From contig QUOL01000007.1 in NCBI GenBank assembly GCA_009761415.1, positions 744,001-808,000 on the forward strand: a stretch of DNA of 64,000 nucleotides. The letters run 5' to 3'. The number at the start of each line of letters is the position of its first letter. Within the stretch, counting starts at the first letter, position 1. The translations under genes were made by a program, and so were the position numbers. Positions 50,743 through 63,519 of this stretch are shown here, one piece after another. The DNA is from Sarcomyxa edulis. Lineage: Eukaryota; Basidiomycota; Agaricomycetes; Agaricales; Mycenaceae. The notes below the pieces were generated by a model, which was not told the origin of the DNA, searched no databases, and saw nothing but the letters and a program-made list of their open reading frames with translations.

Positions 50743-52944
50743 ATGGTCCTCGAACCTTCTCCGTTTTACACGCCTACATATCCGACTCCTGCGAATCTTT
50801 ACCCAGTCAATCAATCTCGTCCCCAATCTCGGTCGCATGTAGTGGAGCCACCACAATCGCAACCCTACCATCCCGATATCCAGCTTCATCCCGACTTCTA
50901 TCCTCCTGTGCCCTCAGAGCTTCCCCGCTATCAATACAGAGACATGTCAGATCAAATGTCCATGTCCATGCCAATCGACGTCACTCGACTACAAGGATGG
51001 GCGGACGATCCCTCTTTCTTCCCACCATATCCCTCCTCTTATGACGACTCCACGTCCAGCTCTTCTACGACGTCCTCCCCGAAGTATGCACCGTTGTCAG
51101 CCGCCCCATCCCCCTATACAGCAGACGCATCACCTTTGCTCAACGGAGATTCGCCCAATCTTTCGTTCGGTAGTATATCTATCTCTTCTGGGCTCAACCT
51201 TGAGTCAACTGCCCTCGGTCCAAATGACTTGACCAAGTCCAGCTTTATCGGTCGCATGGCCACTCCAGCAGCACGTCAACGCACCGCACAAGCGTGTGAT
51301 AAATGCAGACAGAGGAAAACAAAAGTGTGCAACATCCTCTACCCATAAATCTTCCGTCCCTAACCTTCCTCCTAGTGTTCTGGCGATAAGCCTGTTTGTG
51401 CCCGCTGCACTGGTCGCGGCCTCATCTGTAAATATACAGAGGAGGCGGATATGAAGAAGCGCAAGGTCCGTGGACCTGCCAAGGCCACTGGGTACACTAT
51501 GGCTGTCATCATGAGCCCTGGACGAACTCGCCCGCCAAAGAAACATAAAGACACATCCCGATTCCATCCAGCCGTCAATTCATCATCTAAATTCGGATCA
51601 CACGGTCATTCACGACATGCCTCCCCAGCTTCGGCCGCATTCCATACTTTACCCCGTCCCACTCCCCTGGCTCACTCAGATACACTCACTCCTCTTCCTC
51701 CGAAGAACAGTACCACTCCAAACCCATCTAACATGCAAACCTCTATATCTCAACCGACTCATATCAACGCCGATCATTACAGTAACACCCACTATTACTC
51801 TGATTCCCTCCCGAACCCGCGTCATAGTGTCCCTCATCCCTACGACAAGGCTCCAACTCTTGATCAACAAAATGGTCCGCCTCACCCTCGAGTACAACAC
51901 ATGCGGACCCAAGACTGGTCCGGACGAAGGGCCTCTTATCCGTATGGGCTGGAGATGGAACATCCCCAACCTACACCAGTATCCTTCTCTAGTCCAGTTC
52001 CATATCAGGGTAATCACCGTCATATCCACCATCCCAAGCGTGCGCATAGCTGGTCCGCTTTTCCTTCTATCCCGTATGCATCTACCCATGCGCACGGCCA
52101 TCCTCACAATGAACTACTAGACGGCAGGTTCCATAACACCCACCCCAACACGCCAGACCAGCCGCCTGATGTCCATACTCCTCGTGCTTCGAACCACATG
52201 GATGACCCTCACTTGTCGTTTATGTACCTCGATGCGCAGCCTCACCTTCACGCCAATGATTCCCACAATCACTACCAATATGGCGACCAATGGAACGGAG
52301 AGCTCATCGGTCAGCACAACTTCTACGATGGTGGAGCACACGGGCCACAAATCAGTGCTACTGGTATCGTCAATCTAGACGCCTTCACTTTCCCGCCAAA
52401 CTCAAACCTGCCTCTCATGCTTCCCGACCATTCGAATGCAACCATCTTCCACCCAACCCCAACTCCTACGTACACATACGGGTACCCTCCAGACGCACCG
52501 CCTCGTTCCGAGTCAATGTCCTCCATGTCATCAGCCGCGACATCGAACGAGTTGCCTAGTCCCGTGGAGGGCGCAATTCCATTCGATCCGGAGATACATA
52601 CGATGCTTCAGGAGTCCGGCGAACTGTACAATGCGACCTTGTTACCTCAAGCTTTCGAGGGCGTTGGTCCTGGCTTCAGTGACTCTCAACAAAACATGAT
52701 CACCATGGACTCGGACGTCAACGAGAAACTGCATGGCAATATGGACGAGGAGATGATGGAAATGGACATGGACGCAGATACAGATATAGCCGAGGAGGAC
52801 TCGATGTCTGAGGACCGAGGATACACAGATCCGGAACAGTATGTGCTAAAGCACAGGACCGCGGACATGAGCTCACCTTTCGACTCAAGTCCTATGGATG
52901 TCACCCCAAAAATGGACACCGAACCCCTTGCGGTATCGGTATGA
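50743..52944 (+). CDS. Zn(II)2Cys6 transcription factor, His-rich tail
   Basis: Fungal binuclear zinc-cluster regulator. The cluster begins near residue 185 rather than at the N-terminus: ACDKCRQRKTK, an intron of about 60 nt (GTGTGC...CCTAG, about 51324-51375), then CSGDKPVCARCTGRGLICKY, supplying all six cysteines. A basic stretch follows (KKRKVRGPAK). The second exon is long and of low complexity, strikingly rich in His, Pro and Asn (about 51.6-52.4 kb, for example HRHIHHPKRAHSW and HPHNELLDGRFHN). It ends in an acidic Met/Asp/Glu segment (EEMMEMDMDADTDIAEED) that could activate transcription. I see no fungal middle-homology domain. Target genes unknown. Confidence 0.85.
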
Positions 52945-54648
52945 ATTTTTTCTAGTATTTGATCACTGTCGTTTCTGTTCTTGTGCTTTGTTTTCTTTCG
53001 TTCTGTTTTCGTTTCTATCGGACGCTTTTACACTATATTGGGATTATGGGGGATCTCTGGGACTTGTTACAATAATAATCGGGATGGAATTGTATTAACC
53101 TTCAGTGGTTGTAAAAACTCGGTTGCGTTCGAGTCTCTGTTTATCTATCACTACTTTACAACCTGTACTTCCCTTCACTATAACTCTTGGACTCTGATAT
53201 GTCTATGGTTTGACTCGTATACGAGCGGCGAGATCCGTGGTCATAATCAAATTAGAAACTGGTGTAATTCAAAGTTGATCAACATGGATAGTGAAATGCC
53301 ACGGCCGAAAGACACAATATGAACGGAAGACGCGCAGAAAGGATCAAGCCAATAGAATTGATATATGAGCAATCTAGCCTTCGAGATAACGACATAATTT
53401 GCACTCATAGACAATCGAATGCGGAGGTTTTCGTCGAAATAATCCACATCAGTTGCTCGAGCACGGAGCCAAGTACATTCCACTTCGACTTTAGAGACAG
53501 CTGAAGGGCCAAAGTGCCACTTCAAGAATTGTGGGGGATGCGCGATGGAGACATCTTTTTCTCTGGAATAGCTTTGTGACCATGGAATTCGGAGGTATAT
53601 CGTCCACTACAAATTCCTAATGGATCTGGCGGATCTTCCCAGAAGAGCGTTTGTCCTGCAGTCCAGTAGAGCACAGTGAGCCGCTTCCACTGCCGGGAGT
53701 GCATCCGAGATGAGGCGGACGAGATTTGCCTTTGTTGATAAACGATAAACGAAGAGGGAATAAGCCTCCGTGGAAGATTTGGGGCGAGTGTAATGTACGG
53801 CCAGATTTTCGGAGGAACCTCAGACATAAGGTTGCGATGCATTAACCTCGAGGACAGAAATATCCGGGCGAAACATAGAGCGAAGTAAGGTGCCAAGCAG
53901 CAAGTTCCTACGATAGATTCAAGACCGGCGTGACAACAAACGTGCGGAGGTTACTCGCGAGCCAGTTCAGCGTTTGACAGTGAATTCAAGGACTGACTGG
54001 GCAAACAACGAAGAGATGGCCAAAATCAGACAGAATCATAGTCCAGTCTGCGTCGCAACCAGTAATGCATCGCCTCGCAGTTCCGTACCGCGACATTGAT
54101 CTAGGCATAGAATCTGAGACACGCCGAGTCCTCTATCCTCGATTGTATCTCTTTACGATTGTATGATGCATAGTCCTTCGCATTTCGGGAAGCCAAAATG
54201 AGCGGTTGAGATAGATCGGTGATGAGCCTTGGCAATATTTCTCTCGCGACCCCCCCTAAGGACTCGAAAACTATTTTTTGGTGTTCGGTGCTGACGTCTA
54301 TTTCGCCTTATTGAATAGGTCGTTCTGGACAACAAGAGAAAGAGAAATTCAAGAGAAAACGATCGCGTGTCTTGGCAAGTCCGTCGTAAAAACACCAGAA
54401 TGACTGCAGTCTGCCTAGAGTGTGTCTCCCTGCTGTTTCGAACTTGGAGTTACGTGTCCGTTGGGTTTCCGTAGAAGGGTTGTCCGTTGCCAATGGTGGT
54501 TCTATTGAGAGATAAGTAGTCTGAGGGCTCTGACGACAAGTGGCAGAGGATGATAAATTTTGGACCCAACGCGTGCTTTGTGATCGAAACATCCTCCAGA
54601 CAGTGTGACTGACCGTGACCGATCTCTCTAAAGGACCTCCGCATTTCA
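52945..54648. other. Intergenic region upstream of DRN1-like gene
   Basis: 1.7 kb. Open frames on the minus strand (53522-53896, 54308-54664) have no recognisable domain and I do not support them. The interval should hold the 3' end of the zinc-cluster gene and the promoter of the Drn1-like gene. Nothing else identified. Confidence 0.45.
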
Positions 54649-57371
54649 ATGGCAGCACCAGCACCCACCCCAGTCAAAGTGTAGTACTAAATTCTCCCCA
54701 TCATCTGACTGACTGTATTTGACTCCAAATTCTGTTCCAGATTGACAGTCGGGGCCGCTATAGGTTCCATTCGCGATCTATTCACAAAAATCAAGGCTAT
54801 CGACGCGAAACACGGAAAATTTGACTTCGTTCTATGCACAGGCGATTTTTTTGGGCCCTTGAAAGGGGAGGATGAAGTCGAAGAGGCAGATGATCAGACG
54901 ACACAGTTATTGAATGGGGAACTCCAAGGCACGCATCCGTACACTCATGACTGACGATCTTTGGTCGCTTATTGAGGCTGTTCAGCTCCAATTGAATGTT
55001 ACATCATGCAAGGAGAAAATCCTTTACCACTCAAAGTAATCGAAAAGTTTGCCAAGACCGGCGGAGAGTTGTGCAAGAATATTTTCCTTCTAGGTGAGCA
55101 AAGAAACATGGCAGGACCAGACTGATTTCACCTCATCGGATTTACTCCTAGGAAAGTCTGGCATCATAACGACCGCGCATGGCTTGCGAATTGCATGCTT
55201 GGGTGGGGCATACGACTCAAGCATCTATTCCTCATCTGAATCCGCCCCTGTACGCATTATGTCTCTAATATGCACGTATACGCGACTCAGGGTGGAACCA
55301 TTTTAGGGTTTTTCTTCGCCATTCTTCACTACCCAGACAATGGAGCGGCTCTTGTCGAACACTCTAGCCAAAACTACCGCAAAACCTCAGAATTATACAT
55401 CACTAGCAGCTATACGATCAGCTGCGGCTCCTTCCCAGCTCATCGACGTTCTCATTAGCAACGTCTGTCCATATTCCATCACGCAATTCTCTTCTGCGCC
55501 TTTGCCTTCTCCAGAATTCGCCACAAGTGGAGTCGGTCCTCTAGATGATGCAATTCGAAGAATCAAGCCTCGATACCATTTCGCCGCTGGTGCAGCCAAA
55601 TTTTGGGAACGAGAGCCATTTGTGTGGGATGAAGAGGAGGACAAACGCGTCACCCGATTCGTTAGTTTAGGTGCATTTGGAGGGGTTCCAACTGCAGGCA
55701 AGAAACAACGGGTGAGTATTACCCCGCTCACCTCCATTCCCATATTGACTTCATTTTCCTTTCACTTACTTGTAAAAGTGGTTTTACGCCTTCTCGATTG
55801 CCCCGACTGCCCCCATGACCGCCCCTCTCCCCAAACCCGCCAATGCAACACCTAACCCTTTCACCGAAGCACACCAGCGGCCTGCGAAACGACCACTCGA
55901 TGCAACAATGGATATGGGATCTGGGGAGAACTATATCTTCGGAAACGTCCGTCAACCAGGGAAACGGAGTCGAACTGAATATGATCAAGGCGGGTCTGGG
56001 AAGCCGCCACCTGGGTACAAATGTCGGCGATGTGAATCGACAGAGGTATGTCCAGTCCGTGTATAACGATAGTAAGACTGGATTCGCTGACTATATGCCA
56101 TTCAGCATTTCATTGATGTGTGTCCGGAACGAACGAAGCCACCGGAGGGTTATATTTGTAAAATCTGTAACAATGTACGTGCTGTCTCGGTTTCCCCCCT
56201 AGAAAAGTAGTTACTCACCATTGTCTATTACACAGCCTGGTCATCTAGTACGAGACTGCCCTACACGAAACGCAGTGGGCGATACAGGTGGTAAGAAGCC
56301 CAAGGAGGGCTATGTATGTCGGGCTTGTGGAAGTGAGAAGCACTATCTTGAAGATTGTCTGGTCGCCAACCAGAGGGGTGGCGGTGAACAATATGGCGGG
56401 AGGAGAAGAGGACCACCGAAGGAGATTGGACGTACGTTTCTCATCTGCCATCATTTGCGAGAAACGCTGAAGTGTTCCATTGACAGCGGATGAATGTTGG
56501 TTCTGTCTATCGAATCCTAACCTTGCGTGTGTTCGGGAAAGCTATCAATCATTTCGATGCTCGACGCTGATTCTATTCTTTCATAGAAAACACCTTATAG
56601 TATCGATCGGAAATGAATGCTACGTGACTCTTCCAAAAGGACAGATCGTACCAACACAATCTCAATCCGAGCACGTGGATGTTCCAGGCGGAGGACACGT
56701 CCTCATCATTCCCATCACGCATTACCCTACATACTCTACTATTCCACCTGACCTCGCCCCTCCTATTATCGAGGAAACCGACAAGTAAAGTCTCAGTCAT
56801 GCCTTACTTTGACACGGAAACTAACATATAGTCTTATAGATACAAATCCGCACTACGAGGGATGTACGCCAAACACGGCTGCGTACCCGTCATGTTCGAA
56901 GTCGGCCGGCTCTCAGCTAAAGGCGGGCACGCACACGTGCAAGCTATTCCCATCCCTTTCAAGCTCAAAGACCAAGTCGAAGACGCTTTCATTAGGGAAG
57001 GCAGATCTCTTGGAATCGACTTCGAGGCCGACCCAGACGCTGCGCTGGAATCGTGCCAGGATGGACGCGGAAGTTACTTTAGGGTCGATCTACCTGATGG
57101 GCGGAAGATGGTGCATTTGATGAAGGATGGGGTGCCGTTTAGCATTCAGTTTGGGAGGTGAGTTATCCTTTTTTACTTTCAAAACGTTGTGGGCTGGTGT
57201 TTGGTCACTCTGTGATATGCTTACTATATTCCCTCCAGGCAAGTGCTGGTGGGGTTGCTTGGCATGCCTGATCGAGTAGATTGGAAGGCGTGTATGCTGT
57301 CGGACGACGAAGATAAAGCTGATGCTCAGGCTTTCAAAACCGCATTTGCACCTTTCGATCCAAGCCGCTGA
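54649..57371 (+). CDS. DRN1: Drn1/CWF19L1-like lariat-debranching cofactor
   Basis: CwfJ-family RNA-metabolism protein; the yeast relative Drn1 associates with debranching enzyme Dbr1. Splicing MAAPAPTPVKV to LTVGAAIGSIRDLF over a GT-AG intron (donor GTAGTAC at about 54681) gives the metallophosphatase-like N-terminal domain (FDFVLCTGDFFGPL, MQGENPLPLKV), a fold the family keeps without obvious catalytic residues. After WFYAFSIAP comes a basic linker (KRSRTEYDQG) and three CCHC knuckles: CRRCESTEHFIDVC, CKICNNPGHLVRDC, CRACGSEKHYLEDC (about 56020-56360). The CwfJ C-terminal domains follow: ECWFCLSNPNLAKHLIVSIG, GGHVLIIPITHYP, then GHAHVQAIPIP and the end LACMLSDDE-like/AFKTAFAPFDPSR. Many short introns. 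Exon joins in 55.2-55.4 kb are uncertain. Confidence 0.88.
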
Positions 57372-57739
57372 GGACTTCGTTCAGGATTTCATATAAGAAC
57401 CGGTATGACGCTCTTGGAGCATATAATGTTTATCATGCATGTAATCTGCATGTACGTGCTTTGTCAAGCTTCATGCTTCCATTCACTCGTGATGCAATGC
57501 TTTCGGCGATTTGACCGCGGATGGGACCTTGCAAGTTTTGTGTCAGAGGGCTAAAGCAGATCGTGATCCGTACCTCTCACTATAGCCCTTCGGTGGATAC
57601 GTCTTTGTCTTTGAGTACTTTTGCAGAGTCAGATAGCAAAATTGGTCTACAACACAGGTTTACGATACAAGAGCGAATTGCAAGTGGACAGACAAACACG
57701 GATACAGAGTGTACGGATAGAGAACCAGCCAGATCCTTG
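57372..57739. other. Convergent 3' region
   Basis: 368 nt between the stops of the Drn1-like gene (+) and the deaminase-like gene (-). No gene or repeat seen. Confidence 0.5.
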
Positions 57740-59462
57740 TCAAGAAGGCATATCGCGCTGAAGCCTGTGCTTTTCGAACAGCTTTTTGAGGAGTTCTGAG
57801 GCGGCATCTGTCGGAGCATCTACCCAAAGGAAAGGAGACAGATATCGATATGAGCTATATCCATACTGGAAACATACAAAAAGACAATGCGCACCAGTCA
57901 ATATACTGGTAGGTCGAGGTGACGGCGTGTCAAGAGTGGCTTTGACGACATAGGCAAGAAAGCATCGAGCGAGCTCTCCGCGACTCCTAGAGAATAGCTC
58001 TACTCGAACTTTTTCAGTCAGTTCACCACTTCGAAACGAAGGAAACAACCAAGATGGATAAGATTTCTGGTGCGCTCCACCGGTGTAATGAAAAATCCCG
58101 ATCACGGCCGCAGCTTTGAAAAAGAGATCACAAGTGGCACATGAGGCTTTGGAGACACCAAGATAGCAGGAAGTTGGGACGTTGTTGTCTTTGAGATAGC
58201 ATGCTAGATATGCCTCGACGTGCACCCGAGCGTTCTGGTGAACAGAGGAGAATACTTCTTCGCCGGACTTGCTGGTATCGAGCTCCAATTTTTTGCAGAT
58301 CGCATTCAAGAAGCGTTCTGCATTCAGATTCATATTTTCACTACCAATCGAGTCTTCTAGCCACGCCGGTCCCTTGAGATGATGGAAGTCCTTTCGAGCA
58401 GCATCAACAGCAGCAGAAAAGTCGTTTCTGCTGAAGGAGATGCTCATGCAAATGCGCGGTGGTGGGGGGAGTATTACAACAGATATAGATCCTTGTAGGA
58501 TGGACTGTAGTCGTGGACGACGTGATAACATGAACAGGGTGAGGGTGTTGATATGGAACGAAGCGATTTTGTTCAGCCAGCGGGTCAATGGGAAATAGAT
58601 TTTGTCTTCGTGAAATTTCCCTAATGCTAGGATGAGTGCGATAGAAGATAACAAAGAGGCTTCACGTACCGCTCTGCATGAGAGCCTCAAATCTGTCTAG
58701 AGCAGTGTATGTCGGTGCCGTATGCTCTGGCCACTTCATATAACCAAACGCGTCCCATTCGGTATAATAGTGCAGGATCACCTGAAAGGCAGTCAACCCT
58801 TCAACTTGAGTGATAAAATCTTCAAGGTCACAGAGTGATTTCAAGATCTCCTCGATGATGTCGCATTCCCCTGTCGTCAGACCTGAATCCTTGGCGAGAC
58901 GAGCTTCATCCAAAACTCTTCTGGCCGCACCGACGAGATGTTGCCGTTTACGCAAGTAGTACAACCACAAGTTCCAACCAAATCTGTACATGATATTACC
59001 CAAGGCACAGAGGGCAGCCGTCGTCTGTTCATCGTAACGGATAGGGATAGTTCCTCCCGGTCCAAGTTGCGGGCCAGGTATCCCCCGCAACTTCGTGAAG
59101 ACATTTTCGATATGTGCTGCAACGCCCGGAGGAGCTTCGCGATCGTAAGCTACGTATATGGTGGTTTCAAGAGAGCCGTTATGCTCCTGGATCGATGCTG
59201 CCGTCGCAGCGACTTGACCGTGCTCGGTGATGCATGTCAAAGCAACGATGTCCAAGATTCGAGTTAGATGCAGGGGAGGGTGTTGATATCGATCCAACTG
59301 CTTGTGATAACGCGTGAATTCTCTGTGGTTGGCACCATAAATATATACAGGAGGTGGATTTCGGGAGTCCTCGTATATGTAGGGCTTGAAACGTAATATG
59401 CTGTTGAACGCTTCCGGATCGTCCAAAGTAACAACACGATGATTGAGAAAGTTGGAAGACAT
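57740..59462 (-). CDS. OTT_1508-like nucleic-acid deaminase family protein
   Basis: Fungal member of the deaminase superfamily, as I recognise it from the C-terminal core. Two main exons join over an intron at about 58629-58672 (LMQS to ALGKFHEDKI). The N-terminal 265 residues are a helical region with no known domain (VALTCITEHGQVAAT, TAALCALGNIMYRFGW). The second exon carries the putative zinc site: His-x-Glu in ARVHVEAYLACYL (His codon 58220-58222, Glu 58214-58216), and the Cys pair CATC in LGVSKASCATCDLFF (codons 58139-58141 and 58130-58132). The spacing and IGVSK-like lead-in match this family, which is expanded in mushrooms. Deamination activity is predicted by family, not shown. A further intron near 57825-57900 is possible. 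Start MSSNFLNHRVVTL is a clean ATG. Confidence 0.72.
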
Positions 59463-59748
59463 GGAAGGACACTTGAGAGACTATAGGCGAAGCGAAGTGG
59501 TAAGGGTGAATGATAGTATAGTGAAGGAAGACGATGGACGACGGAGGCAAGAGGACGGCGCACTCGGATGTTATTTTATGAGCCCCTGTATAGTAGTTTG
59601 CCTCCAGTTCGAAAATTTTGCATTTAGAAGTACCAGTACACATAGCGCTGTAAATTCACCATCACTATCTAAGATGTATGTATAAGAGGGGGATTGGTAT
59701 ACGTGGAGTTCCACTACCCACCCATGAACATAGTTTCCTCTGGTGAAC
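59463..59748. promoter_or_regulatory. Promoter of deaminase-like gene
   Basis: 286 nt between the start of the deaminase-like gene and the stop of the aminotransferase, both on the minus strand. I see no defined element. Confidence 0.35.
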
Positions 59749-62364
59749 TCAGACTTGAGCAGGCTCATCAGTCTCGGCATTGAAATCGCCACCAATACTC
59801 TTCTTATAACTATGCCCCAAAGCTCTCGTACCCTCCTTCCTAGCTTTCTTCAGGACTCTTCCTATCGCGTCCAACCCTAAAATTCCCAGAATTGATTATT
59901 TTTGTCTGAGAGTTCGAACATGGTCATACCTTTATCGAGATCTTCGATGGGTGGCCCAAACGAAAGCCGAACAAACCCATGACAAGGAGAATTGAATAGG
60001 TTTCGACGATGGGAAGGATTGATATCGAAGAATATTCCAGGGATCACGATCGTTTGTTCTTTCAATAATTCCTCGAAGAATGTCTATGTGCCCAAAGTCA
60101 CCGGTATCAACGCCACTGTCATTGGTGCATCACCATATAGCGGAAGGAATGATACGCACGAGGCCGTTGTTCAAAGGAGGAGGAAGTTTCTCCAAGTTCA
60201 GCCAGATGTAGAAGGTACTTGAAGGAGGGATGTCGACGTCGAGGTGTAGCTCGTGCAGACGAGCTAGGACGTGGTCGCGTTTCTGTTTGAAGTGCCTTTG
60301 CAAAGCGACCTATCACAATCATACTCATGAGGATGTGGTTCGTTATGAAGACGAATGATGGACCCGACTTTTTCTTGCGCCACACGGCTGGGTTCGAGGA
60401 GAGGAATAGCGGCGAGTTGTAAGCTACACAACAGTCAATTAGTACAGCCCATCAGTCTTTCATGCTTCATGGCAGTCACATACGGGTGATTGGCACCGCC
60501 GTCCAAGAAGGAGCCTAATCAGCAATTCAGGACATGAGAAGAATGGGTGAGAGAAGGGAGATGTAGATGTTACCAGACTGTGAAAGAGCTGTGACGAGAT
60601 TCTTTGGGCCTACGACCCAACAGACACGCCAGCCTGGGAGACGCCAATTCTATAGACAGACATATTGAGACTATCGGTGAACTGAACTGATCTGATTGAA
60701 GAACTGAGACGGACCTTAGTAAGACCGTCGATGATGATGACAGAGTCCTACACCGTGTGGTGAGTACAGGGTAAACATAGACGCATGCAGCCGAAGGACT
60801 CACTGCATTAACATCCTCGATATACCTAGCTGAACTGATCGATTGTCCGTAGTCTTTTTCGTTTTCAGGGTATATATACCAGGAGTAGAACTGCAAGAAA
60901 AATGAAGTTGACACGAGGTCAATATAGCATCAAGTCGGCGCGTACCTCATCAAGAATGACAGTTGTACCTTCACGACTAAGAGAGACGAGTTCTTTGAGG
61001 TCGTTGCCCCTGTGAGAATTGTTGTCAATGTCTGCAAACTGAAGAGAAAGGCTGATAAGCACTTGATGACCTGTCCAGTCGGATTCCTAGGGTTAGAAGC
61101 TAGTATAACGGCTAGTCCTTGCGTGCGGATGTCTTTCTATCGTCGAAAGTCAAAGTATAAATACGACAAGGGATTTTGCAAGGAAGGAGAAACTTGTATC
61201 TACCTTGGTTTGTTCAATGTCGAGTTTGTATTTCGTCTAGAACCAGCAATATGATGAACATGGAGGATGAACAATACTTGTTAGATGAATTACCTGGGGC
61301 TCCAATCTATGTACATTGATAGATGAAGTGATGAGCGAGTATACATGATGAAAATTATATCGACACTTACGCTGTAGGGACAGGAACGAGCCTCTTAAAC
61401 GCACTGAGGACTTGATCGTAAGCGGTATAATCTGGGACTTGGTATGACTAGAAGTTCAGGTGAGGATACGCATGAAACAGGAACGACAAATGTGGAACAT
61501 ACACAATAGACATCTCCGATCACAGCAGCGACTCTAGTGAGTCCAGCGCGTCCACCGGGGACGATGCAGACGTTCTCGTAGGTATATTGACTGGGCATTC
61601 CTTTTCGGTAGGTGTCATTATACAAATGAGCCACCGCTTCCCTAAGAGCTAGATGTACACTCCATAAGAACACGCGAATGGTACGCGAAAAGTCCAATCG
61701 TGGACTTTACCTTTGACACCGGTGGTAGGGCTGTACTCAAGTGAATCAACGGGCATCGGGATACTATCTAACCTCGGAGGTGCGCCAGGAATGGGGCCCA
61801 CTTCTGGTGCACCTTGGCCTAAGTTAGCCCATTCATGGGAAGAAGCGTAGCTGAAGCCATTGGCCATTGCTCTGTCTGAGCAGTAGATGACACCGGTGCT
61901 TCCTGGATGTTCGATACCTGGGACGGTTTCTTCATCCTAAACAGTCGGAGTCTTGAGCCAGGACTCCAGTGCTTCGAGAAAAGAGAAAACGCAACGTACG
62001 GGATTGACGGTTTGAGGACTGACACCTTTGACGTTATGTCCTGGAGATTGACGAAAGATCTAATACTCATATGCATCAGCGTGAATTTGACGTTGAGTAT
62101 TGTGCTACTTACCTGATGGGCCTCGGACTCTTTCTCGTGTTTATACTGCCTCATAACATCGTGGACCTGTTGAACGACGTCAGAGAAAGATTTGACGCGG
62201 GGAATATGAAAATGCATCCGAATTCGATGTCCAAAATTCGAGACGATCAATGTGGGGGGTTAGGTATACTGCAGCCAGTGTTTGGAAGTACTTACAACGT
62301 CTTTAAAGCGGTAAGGAGTTCCGGGACGCGAAGACTGACGCGAGGATGCTGCACTGAGTTCCAT
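59749..62364 (-). CDS. Class I/II PLP-dependent aminotransferase
   Basis: Fold-type I aminotransferase using pyridoxal phosphate. The N-terminus (MELSAASSRQSSRPGTPYRF) is spliced to VHDVMRQYKHEKESEAHQ. Core motifs are WANLGQGAPEVGPIPGAPPR, LEYSPTTGVK, PGGRAGLTRVAAVIGDV, ILASNPRNPTG (about 61070-61120), VILDEFYSWYIYP (about 60870-60980) and the cofactor-lysine segment DGLTKNWRLPGWRVCW (about 60610-60745). The C-terminal domain ends HGFVRLSFGPPIEDLDKG and SIGGDFNAETDEPAQV-stop. About eleven introns. The aspartate-like order is clear, but the substrate pair cannot be assigned. The gene is complete; the start codon at 62364 gives a short Ser-rich leader. Confidence 0.87.
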
Positions 62365-63519
62365 GATTGTTTTATGCTTGTTTAAGCAAAGTTAGACGTC
62401 GATATGAAGGAGATTGTGAATTGGAAGGAGGTGGGAGATGGTTTGGATATGAGATGTGTTCTGCAAACACGACTTTCCTACAAAATACCGCTGGAGTCCG
62501 TTGCATAGCTCTATTTTTACTCCTGAACCGTCATTGATACTTATAAATAAGATACATCATGCCAGGCAGGCGGCAGATTCGTGATTCCGGCGTATTTATC
62601 ATGATGCGGCTGAGCGAGTTTCGGTACAACGAAAGCTATAGCAGGAAGGGAAGGGAAAAATACGTGATAAGTTGTTGGTAAACATAAATTACGATCACTT
62701 GCAAGTGGCATGTGGCGTTGTACACACTCCGACTCGTAGAAAACTTGGGAGGAAACCGTCGAACGGGATCCAAACGCGTATACACCTCAAGAGTCATCAC
62801 TAAATCAACACCGATGCTCGAGAGAAAATTCGCAAGCATACACCAAAATCACTATCGATGCACCCGGATGATGCATGGTGTATGCCGGAAATTCCATACG
62901 TCTATAAAGGTCTATAATCATGATGACGGCCTAAGATGAAACCACAGCGTTAACAATCTCGAGCTCCGAGGAAAGACTGCAGATCGACGGAGGACTGACC
63001 TGATGCCGAATAGATCCTAAGAACCAACAAACGCCTAACGACCGTCTGCGACATCTGTGCATATCGGCCTGCTTAGAAGCGGGCCATGAGTATCCCTCGC
63101 GAGGCCCCGATCGCCTCGCAATGTCCTTCAAGCGCACCTGCCCAGCATGTCAAGAACAGCTGAAAACTGCAGCGCTGCACTCACCGATATACCTATGTAT
63201 CAATCATGATACCACAGTGACACTCTGAGTCGGATCCAACGTATTTAGACTAAACATTGAGGATGCAATCTAGCATCATCTACACGAAGCCTACAAACGT
63301 GATAATCTTCCAGGGGCTGCATTCCGCGTGTCAAAGACAGCACACGCATCGGAAGGTCAAAGGTGCTTTGCGCCGGTACATATGGTGGACGACGTCCATG
63401 GCGATGGTCGTAGGAAGCAAAGGGCGCACGGCGCGTGGCGTGCACTGCCACTCGGCTGGAATTTCATTTTTTGGGTGCTCCGCCGGCACGTGACAACTGA
63501 CTCTTTCTGATCAACGAAA
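62365..63519. promoter_or_regulatory. Divergent upstream region, aminotransferase and last gene
   Basis: 1.15 kb without a credible gene. CTTATAAATAAGATA (about 62541-62555) lies upstream of the aminotransferase start on the minus strand and is a possible TATA region. Confidence 0.4.

Noticed and set aside
53522..54664. Minus-strand open frames upstream of the Drn1-like gene
   Set aside because: No conserved motif and no plausible joined frame.
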